Assembly: GCF_001297065.1 (NCBI RefSeq)
Contig: NZ_LHOX01000016.1
Location: 62,001 to 126,000, forward strand
Direction: 5' to 3'
Source: Enterococcus sp. RIT-PI-f
GTDB taxonomy: Bacteria; Bacillota; Bacilli; Lactobacillales; Enterococcaceae
DNA: 64,000 nucleotides
Part shown: piece after piece, positions 58,341 through 64,000 of the stretch
How positions within the stretch are numbered: position 1 is the stretch's first letter
Layout of the letters: each line of letters opens with the position of its first letter
Program-made: the position numbers and the translations under genes
Notes under the pieces: generated by a model
What the model was told of the DNA's origin: nothing
Seen by the model: only the letters and a program-made list of their open reading frames with translations
Database searches by the model: none

Positions 58341-60488
58341 TTATGACCTGTTGCTTAGGCTGAATGGATACGCATCTTTTGACCAGGTGCGGCTGCGAGG
58401 CACAACACCTAATTTAAAATCAATGCTACCTCCAGCAATCAACTCTTGGTGGGTAAAGAACATTTTGTCTACGGGTGCATGATTGAGCGTGACCGCATCG
58501 ACAAATAATTGTTGCGGTTTGTTTGGTGTACTTTGGATCGTTAAGGTCTTGCCTGAAGACAATTTGATGGTTGCTTGATCAAATAAAGGCATACCAATGA
58601 CATATTCCCCGCTGCCTGGTGTGACAGGATAAAAGCCTAGTGCATTGAAGAGATACCAGCCTGCCATGCTGCCGTTGTCTTCGTCTCCTGGGAAACCTTT
58701 GGGGCTGTCGTCAAAGCACCGGGTCAACAATTGTTTGATCAATGGCTGTGCCATTTCAGGTTTGCCGATATAGCTGAATAAATAAGGATAGTGGAAACTT
58801 GGCTGATTTGAGATCGCCAACTGTCCAAAGTCGATCGCAGCCATTTCACTCATTTCATGGATCTCAAAGCCATAACCTTCAGTCGTATATTGCGGGTCTT
58901 GGTTGCACAGGTCGATCAATTTTGCTTCAAATCGTTCTTTGCCGCCATGGGCATTGATCAATCCTGCAAAGTCATGATAGACAGCAAAACTGCTTTGCCA
59001 TGCACTGCCTTCTGCATAGTCTTTGCCCCAGCGATGCTGGTTGAAATCTGGACGGAAGCGGCCTTCTTTGTCTTTGGCCCGCATAAAGCCAGTTTCTGGA
59101 TCGAATATATGCTGATAGTTCAGACTTTGTTTTTGATAATGGGCAATCTCGTTGTCAGCCACTTGTTTGCCTACCTGGCTGATACAAAAATCACTATAGC
59201 AATAGTCCAACGTGTGATTGACAGATTCATGGTAATCAAGAGGGACATAGCCATAAGTCAAATAGTCAAGGGTTCCTTGTCGACCATAGTTGCTGTTCTC
59301 GCTTTGCTGTGTCGCTGCCTTTTTCATGGCTGTCAGCAATTCAGGCATCAAGTCAGGACGAATGCCTTTGACAGCCGCATCAGCAATCACTGCATCGATC
59401 AACGTCCCTGGCATGAGGCCTCGTTCATCTGGTGATAACCATTTAGGCAGAAAGCCACTTTCTCGATAGCTGTTCAAGAAACCTTCCAACATTTCTTCCA
59501 GTTTTTCAACCGCAATCAGTGAGAACAGTGGATAAACGGTTTTATAGGTATCCCAAAATCCGTTGTTCGTATAAAGCGGGCCTGATTTAACCGTTTTTGC
59601 CAATGTATCCCAGTGGACTTTGCGGCCATCTGCATCAATTTCATAGAAAGTCTGCGGAAATAAAAATAAACGGTAAAAATTATGATAAAAGGTGCTGACT
59701 TGTTTTTGATCATGATGGGTCAATTCGATCCGTGACAAGTAATCATTCCATTGGTCAGTTGCGGAAGCTTTGTAATCCGCCAAAGTCCAATTCGCTTCTC
59801 GCTGCAAGTTGACAAAAGCTTGTTCTTCGCTAATAAAGGATGTGGCAAAATGCACGTCTTCTTGTATTTCATCTTTAAAGCGAACGATGACGAAGCCTTC
59901 CTCACCGCTTAAAGGTCCTTCTAGCGCAACGATCGAACTGGCAAATTTACAGACAAAATGGAAGGTAAATTGATCATCTTCACAACCTGAGAAAACGATC
60001 AGCGTCGCAGCGATCGTCTGCGCATCGATTTGCTTGACTGTAAAGGTACCAGGGAAGGATATGCCTAAGCCAGGATTCACCCCGCAGTTTTCGATAGCCA
60101 GCAGGCCGCCGTACATACTTGGAACGAGGGTGCCTGTAGATTGATAGCGTTGGGTCTTGATGTTCAGGTAGGCTGGATTGAAGCAGCTTTCTTCTGGTCG
60201 GTATGAACTTTGTGCGTGGAAGAGACTCATCTCACTGACTGCACCGTTCAACGGCAGCAGTGTCATGTGGCTGAAATCACCCATCCATGGGCTTGGTTGA
60301 TGGGTGATCCGGAAACCTTGAAACGTCCGGTCCTCAGGATGGAACCACCAGCTTCCCCGCTGATTGCTGGTTTGCGGGGCGAAAAAATTCATCCCAAATG
60401 GGACCCCTGTATAAGGCAAACAATTGCCATGAGAAAAACTATATTGATTGTCAGTGCCATGTCTTGTATCGATCATTGAAACGTTCAC
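58341..60488 (-). CDS. GH92 family alpha-mannosidase
   Basis: The 715-residue protein matches GH92: DTRHGTDNQYSFSHGNCLPYTGVPFGMN near the N-terminus, then GPLYTNNGFWDTYKT and the C-terminal GDEDNGSMAGWYLFNALGFYPV with the acidic residues of the Ca-dependent site. GH92 enzymes release mannose from alpha-1,2/1,3-linked mannans or N-glycans. There is no signal peptide, so the enzyme is probably intracellular. GTG 60488 is eight bases after AAAGGAG; the open frame begins at another GTG, 60497, inside that site. The gene is 5 bp after the regulator gene, in one operon. Confidence 0.9.
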   Translation of the reverse strand: MNVSMIDTRHGTDNQYSFSHGNCLPYTGVPFGMNFFAPQTSNQRGSWWFHPEDRTFQGFRITHQPSPWMGDFSHMTLLPLNGAVSEMSLFHAQSSYRPEESCFNPAYLNIKTQRYQSTGTLVPSMYGGLLAIENCGVNPGLGISFPGTFTVKQIDAQTIAATLIVFSGCEDDQFTFHFVCKFASSIVALEGPLSGEEGFVIVRFKDEIQEDVHFATSFISEEQAFVNLQREANWTLADYKASATDQWNDYLSRIELTHHDQKQVSTFYHNFYRLFLFPQTFYEIDADGRKVHWDTLAKTVKSGPLYTNNGFWDTYKTVYPLFSLIAVEKLEEMLEGFLNSYRESGFLPKWLSPDERGLMPGTLIDAVIADAAVKGIRPDLMPELLTAMKKAATQQSENSNYGRQGTLDYLTYGYVPLDYHESVNHTLDYCYSDFCISQVGKQVADNEIAHYQKQSLNYQHIFDPETGFMRAKDKEGRFRPDFNQHRWGKDYAEGSAWQSSFAVYHDFAGLINAHGGKERFEAKLIDLCNQDPQYTTEGYGFEIHEMSEMAAIDFGQLAISNQPSFHYPYLFSYIGKPEMAQPLIKQLLTRCFDDSPKGFPGDEDNGSMAGWYLFNALGFYPVTPGSGEYVIGMPLFDQATIKLSSGKTLTIQSTPNKPQQLFVDAVTLNHAPVDKMFFTHQELIAGGSIDFKLGVVPRSRTWSKDAYPFSLSNRS

Positions 60489-60493
60489 TTCAG

Positions 60494-61552
60494 TCACTCC
60501 TTTGGTTGGGTAGATTCTCTTATGATCAAAGATACCGCTACTAATTGGGCAGCCGGTTCTGTTGATACGTGATTTTTTTCCTGAGCAGTATCTGCGGATT
60601 GATTGATTTGCTCAATGACCTTCAAACCAGCCAAACGACCCATTTCGGCAAAATTCTGTCCGATAGTGGTCAAAGCTGGATCGACCAATGCAGCTGCTTG
60701 GATATTGTCGAAGCCAATGATCGAAAAATCAGCGGGTATCTGTGGATGTTGGCGGATATGCCGCATGAGCTCGATGGCGACTAAATCATTTTCACAGATA
60801 GCGGCTGTGATTTGCTGGTCTTGGATATACGTCACTGCTTCCGTTAAAACTGCACGACCGTCATCCAATTTTGTCAAAAAATCGACAGATCGTTGCATTG
60901 TTTCAACATAACCCAAATAACGTTTGCGCACAGATTGCGGATGATGGCGACTGCCAAAAATATAGGCAATCCGCTGATGCCCTAATGAAAGCAGGTGCGC
61001 AGCGGCTAATTGACCGCCCTCAAAGTTATCAGGCAAGATTGCTGGAAAGTCAAAATCATGGAGTTGTTTGTCTAAGGTCACGACAGGAAAGCCATGCTGC
61101 TGACAAGTAAACAGCAGATCATAGTAAGAACTTGTGTTGCTGGCATAATAAATCATCCCGTCAAATTCCTGCATCAATTCCTGCGGAGAGGTCTTCTCTA
61201 AATAATCTGCCGGCGTCATCAGTAATTCATAGCCATACGCTTGCATAATTGGATAGATGCCTTCAGTAAAGTTCCCTAGAGAAAGGTCATTGGCAAATGG
61301 CAAAACAAAGAGGATCTTGCCTGTAGCGACACGACTTGTTTTTTGCCGAACGAAACTGCCGCTACCTTGTACGCGATAAATCAATTGATTCTGCTCAAGT
61401 TCTGTTAAAGCCCGCTTTGAGGTGATCCGACTGACTTGATAGGTTTCAGACAGCTCTTTTTCAGTCGGGACACGACTGCCAGGAGCCAGTGTGCCGGTCA
61501 AAATGGCATCGTGCAACGCATCGTAAATTTGTTTATAGAGAGGCTCTTTCAT
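60494..61552 (-). CDS. GntR-HTH / LacI-type sugar-binding regulator
   Basis: The 352-residue protein has a GntR winged HTH (residues ~3-70: LYKQIYDALHDAILTGTL, RVPTEKELSETYQVSRITSKRAL) fused to a periplasmic-binding-like sensor (~75-345). This is the AraR-type arrangement for sugar-responsive repressors. ATG 61552 is eight bases after AAGGAG; ATG 61558 is too close. It sits between GH92 (same operon) and GH125/GH38 (divergent), with matching palindromes at both promoters. Confidence 0.9.
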   Translation of the reverse strand: MKEPLYKQIYDALHDAILTGTLAPGSRVPTEKELSETYQVSRITSKRALTELEQNQLIYRVQGSGSFVRQKTSRVATGKILFVLPFANDLSLGNFTEGIYPIMQAYGYELLMTPADYLEKTSPQELMQEFDGMIYYASNTSSYYDLLFTCQQHGFPVVTLDKQLHDFDFPAILPDNFEGGQLAAAHLLSLGHQRIAYIFGSRHHPQSVRKRYLGYVETMQRSVDFLTKLDDGRAVLTEAVTYIQDQQITAAICENDLVAIELMRHIRQHPQIPADFSIIGFDNIQAAALVDPALTTIGQNFAEMGRLAGLKVIEQINQSADTAQEKNHVSTEPAAQLVAVSLIIRESTQPKE

Positions 61553-61567
61553 ACACATGCTCCTTTT

Positions 61568-61577
61568 TGATATATCA
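61568..61577. promoter_or_regulatory. Operator palindrome at regulator promoter
   Basis: TGATATATCA is a perfect palindrome between the minus-strand promoter and the GntR-type gene start; an identical copy lies before GH125. Confidence 0.7.
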
Positions 61578-61585
61578 TATTCAAC

Positions 61586-61614
61586 AGAATAGCATAAAAA
61601 AACAAAAATGAAAA
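61586..61614 (-). promoter_or_regulatory. Promoter of the regulator-GH92 operon
   Basis: On the minus strand TTTTCA, 17 bp, TATTCT with an extended TGC before the -10. Confidence 0.55.
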
Positions 61615-61639
61615 CCCTTTAATTTTTATAAAATTTAGC

Positions 61640-61668
61640 TAGACATCAAGATTAAAGATGGTTATACT
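61640..61668 (+). promoter_or_regulatory. Promoter of the GH125-GH38 operon
   Basis: TAGACA (61640-61645), 17 bp, TATACT (61663-61668); the operator palindrome begins 13 bp downstream. Confidence 0.7.
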
Positions 61669-61680
61669 GAACTCGTGAAA

Positions 61681-61690
61681 TGATATATCA
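61681..61690. promoter_or_regulatory. Operator palindrome at GH125 promoter
   Basis: TGATATATCA, identical to the copy at 61568-61577, lies just after the expected transcription start of the GH125-GH38 operon, suiting repression by the GntR-type protein. Confidence 0.7.
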
Positions 61691-61710
61691 AATTTAAGGA
61701 TGGTGACTTC

Positions 61711-63000
61711 ATGGTCTACAAACAAATACCACAATCAGTCGCAACATTTATGGAAACGATTACGGAAAAATGCGGAGAAGAACACGCTGACTGGGCAAAA
61801 AATTTCAATGCTGCATTTGCCAATACTTTACTAACAACTGTCAAACGTCACGAAGATGGCACGACATTTTTATTAACTGGTGATATTCCTGCTATGTGGC
61901 TGCGGGATTCAACTGCGCAAGTACGTCCATATTTAGTGATCGCAAAAGAAGATGAAGATTTGGCTGCCATGATCAGCGGTCTAGTGAAGAAACAGTTTTA
62001 TTATATCAATATCGATCCCTATGCGAATGCCTTCAATGAAACAGCCAATGGCGCTGGTCATCAAACGGACCATACGGAAATGAATGATTGGATCTGGGAA
62101 CGCAAGTATGAGATCGACTCATTGTGCTATCCCGTTCAGCTGGCCTATCTGCTTTACAAAAATACCGGTAGAACCGATCAATTCAACGAGGATTTTGTCA
62201 GCGGTATCAAGAAAGTCCTAACGATTTTCAAAACGGAGCAAGACCATGACGCATCTCCGTATCTATTTGAACGTGATACTTGGCGCAAAGAAGATACCTT
62301 GACGCATGAAGGCAAAGGTACGCCGGTGAAGCCGACAGGAATGACTTGGTCAGGATTTCGGCCGAGTGATGATGCGTGCAAATATGGCTACTTGGTACCA
62401 TCTAATATGTTTGCCGTGGTCGTTCTGGGCTATATCCAAGAACTATTTTCAAGTGTTCTGACAGATGAAACGATCGTTGCCCAAGCCAAAACTTTGCAAA
62501 CAGAGATCCAAGCAGGTATCGATACCTATGGCCTAACGACTAATCAAGCAGGTGAACAGGTCTATGCCTATGAAGTGGACGGTCTTGGTGGCGCATCCCT
62601 TATGGATGACAGTAATGTGCCGAACTTGATTGCAGCACCGTATCTTGGGTATGGCGCCATGGATGACCCAACGTATCTGGCCACCCGAAAGACACTGTTA
62701 AGTGCAGAAAATCCATACTTCTATGAAGGGAAATTTGCCAAAGGAATTGGTAGTTCTCATACACCAGAAAATTATGTCTGGCCGATCGCAATGGCGATGG
62801 AAGGGATGACGACAGAGGATAAAGCAGAGAAAAAACGGATCCTCGATCAATTGGTGGCCACGGATGCCGGAACCAATTTGATGCACGAAGGATTTGATGT
62901 CGATGATCCAAACCAATATACAAGAGAATGGTTCTCGTGGGCCAATATGATGTTTTGCGAATTGGTCATGGACTATTTCGATATTCGGGTAGAAAAATAA
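61711..63000 (+). CDS. GH125 family alpha-1,6-mannosidase
   Basis: The 429-residue protein matches GH125 (formerly DUF1237): LLTGDIPAMWLRDSTAQVRPY, then DWIWERKYEIDSLCYPVQLAY, MTWSGFRPSDDACKYGYLVPSNMFA and SHTPENYVWPIAMAMEGM. GH125 enzymes are metal-independent exo-alpha-1,6-mannosidases in N-glycan degradation, as in pneumococcus. No signal peptide. AAGGATGG precedes ATG. It is followed by GH38 after 30 bp. Confidence 0.92.
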   Translation: MVYKQIPQSVATFMETITEKCGEEHADWAKNFNAAFANTLLTTVKRHEDGTTFLLTGDIPAMWLRDSTAQVRPYLVIAKEDEDLAAMISGLVKKQFYYINIDPYANAFNETANGAGHQTDHTEMNDWIWERKYEIDSLCYPVQLAYLLYKNTGRTDQFNEDFVSGIKKVLTIFKTEQDHDASPYLFERDTWRKEDTLTHEGKGTPVKPTGMTWSGFRPSDDACKYGYLVPSNMFAVVVLGYIQELFSSVLTDETIVAQAKTLQTEIQAGIDTYGLTTNQAGEQVYAYEVDGLGGASLMDDSNVPNLIAAPYLGYGAMDDPTYLATRKTLLSAENPYFYEGKFAKGIGSSHTPENYVWPIAMAMEGMTTEDKAEKKRILDQLVATDAGTNLMHEGFDVDDPNQYTREWFSWANMMFCELVMDYFDIRVEK

Positions 63001-63030
63001 ATAGCAGAAAAAGTACAAGGAGTTTGAGTG

Positions 63031-64000
63031 ATGAAAAAACAAGTCTATATCATTTCCCACAGTCATTGGGATCGAGAATGGTACATGCCTTATGAACAGC
63101 ACCATATGCGTTTGGTCGAACTGATGGACGATCTATTGAACTTGATCGACACCGATCCTGATTTCCATAGTTTCCACTTAGATGGACAAACCATTATCTT
63201 AGATGATTATTTAGAAGTGCGGCCAGAAAAAAGAGCGGCCGTTCAAGCGGCGATCCAACAAGGCAAACTGCAGATCGGTCCATTCTATATTTTGCAAGAT
63301 GATTTCTTGATCAGTGCAGAATCCAATACCCGCAATATGTTGATTGGCATGGCAGAAAGCAAAAAATGGGGCACGCCAGTGATGTTGGGCTACTTCCCGG
63401 ATACCTTTGGCAACATGGGCCAAACGCCGCAAATGATGTTGCAAGCAAATCTTGAAAGTGCGGCATTTGGCCGCGGTGTCAAACCGATTGGTTTTGACAA
63501 TGAAGTCTTGCCAGACGATCAATTTACCTCGCAGTATTCGGAAATGCATTGGGAAGGACCAGACGGCAGTAAAATTTTCGGCTTGCTGTTTGCCAATTGG
63601 TACTCGAACGGCAATGAGATCCCTGCAGAAAAACAAGCGGCCAAAGCCTTTTGGGATCAAAAATTGGCGGATGTAGAGAAATTTGGCGCGACCAATCATT
63701 ACTTGATGATGAACGGCGTGGATCATCAGCCAGTGCAAAAAGATATCTCAGCGGCGATTCGATTGGCCAATGAATTATATCCAGAATATGAATTCAAACA
63801 TGCCAGCTTTACCGAATATTTGGCAGCTGTCCAAGAAGATCTACCCGACGATCTTGGTACCATTACTGGCGAATTAACCAGTCAAGAAACGGACGGCTGG
63901 TATACTTTAGCCAATACGGCTTCTGCGCGGGTCTACTTGAAACAATGGAACACCCGCGTCTCGCGGCAACTAGAAAATGTCGCTGAACCATTAGCAACGA
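63031..64000 (+). CDS. GH38 family alpha-mannosidase, N-terminal part (3' end outside window)
   Basis: The frame is open from ATG 63031 to the end of the window (323 residues) and continues beyond it. The N-terminus IISHSHWDREWYMPYE has the GH38 zinc ligands (H12, D14) and the nucleophile is D124 in YFPDTFGN; LLFANWYSNGNEIP and NHYLMMNGVDHQP match the family, close to MngB-type enzymes. The predicted role is intracellular removal of alpha-1,3/1,2-mannose from glycans. AAGGAG precedes the start. It completes a GH92-GH125-GH38 set. Confidence 0.9.
   Translation, partial: MKKQVYIISHSHWDREWYMPYEQHHMRLVELMDDLLNLIDTDPDFHSFHLDGQTIILDDYLEVRPEKRAAVQAAIQQGKLQIGPFYILQDDFLISAESNTRNMLIGMAESKKWGTPVMLGYFPDTFGNMGQTPQMMLQANLESAAFGRGVKPIGFDNEVLPDDQFTSQYSEMHWEGPDGSKIFGLLFANWYSNGNEIPAEKQAAKAFWDQKLADVEKFGATNHYLMMNGVDHQPVQKDISAAIRLANELYPEYEFKHASFTEYLAAVQEDLPDDLGTITGELTSQETDGWYTLANTASARVYLKQWNTRVSRQLENVAEPLAT

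Noticed and set aside
58857-59435. Open frame of ~190 residues on the plus strand
   Set aside because: It lies wholly antisense inside the well-supported GH92 gene and is a shadow of its codon use.
61608-61622. cre-like sequence between the mannosidase operons
   Set aside because: TGAAAACCCTTTAA lacks the essential central CG and has two mismatches.
63211-63738. Open frame of ~175 residues on the minus strand
   Set aside because: It is antisense to the GH38 gene, whose zinc and nucleophile motifs are intact.

Overview
The window looks like a chromosomal segment of a low-to-medium GC lactic-acid coccus, most likely an Enterococcus; a casseliflavus/gallinarum-type species is my guess from gene content and an apparent GC near 43%, but this is inference. 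Supporting signs are strong Gram-positive ribosome binding sites, intrinsic terminators after most transcription units, many PTS components, PRD and LacI regulators, lipoprotein signal peptides, PepV, a Lactobacillales-type deoxynucleoside kinase, and Firmicute-type CsoR, Fur, LexA and CcpA sites. I see no tRNA, rRNA, IS element, phage or CRISPR array. The layout is ordinary core and accessory metabolism in short operons.

Left part (1-11.4 kb): the 3' end of a DUF1456 gene; a CsoR-family repressor plus MATE exporter operon under a textbook CsoR operator although the repressor has no cysteine; truA and map; msrA with a long N-terminal extension; an XRE regulator; a GNAT enzyme; a deoxynucleoside kinase; a DUF3290-DUF421 membrane pair; a FUSC-like membrane protein; and a large AraC regulator with what looks like a catalytically dead GH39 domain, divergent from an M20 amidohydrolase and an MFS transporter.

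Sugar region (14.5-29.4 kb): a PRD/EIIA regulator, an ascorbate-family PTS EIIB and EIIC, a small TPR-like protein, a class II ketose-bisphosphate aldolase and a P-loop kinase form one six-gene unit for an unknown substrate. Next come a Nudix enzyme, an NCS2 purine permease, a sucrose scrR-scrA-scrB set, a Crp/Fnr regulator divergent from a YczE-type membrane protein, and an orphan lactose/cellobiose-family EIIC.

Middle (29.5-44 kb): a split ABC importer (deacetylase and NMT1-like binding lipoprotein on one strand, ATPase and permease on the other); a DUF1858-DUF438 pair behind a perfect Fur box; TauE; an alcohol dehydrogenase-YrhK-DUF378 operon; a small zinc-ribbon protein; an isochorismatase-fold hydrolase; a CUT1 sugar ABC importer lacking its ATPase and followed by a DUF624 protein; and nnrD.

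Right part (44-64 kb): pepV, a GNAT enzyme, several small unknown proteins, one of them behind a LexA box placed exactly in its promoter spacer; a nitroreductase; a yybP-ykoY manganese riboswitch with terminator before a P2A-type ATPase; a MoxR-DUF58-transglutaminase operon; an FAD/NAD(P)-binding protein with a heptanucleotide tandem repeat upstream; and a mannosidase locus (GH92 with a GntR/LacI-type repressor, divergent from GH125 and GH38) whose two promoters each carry the same palindrome. The GH38 gene runs off the end of the window.
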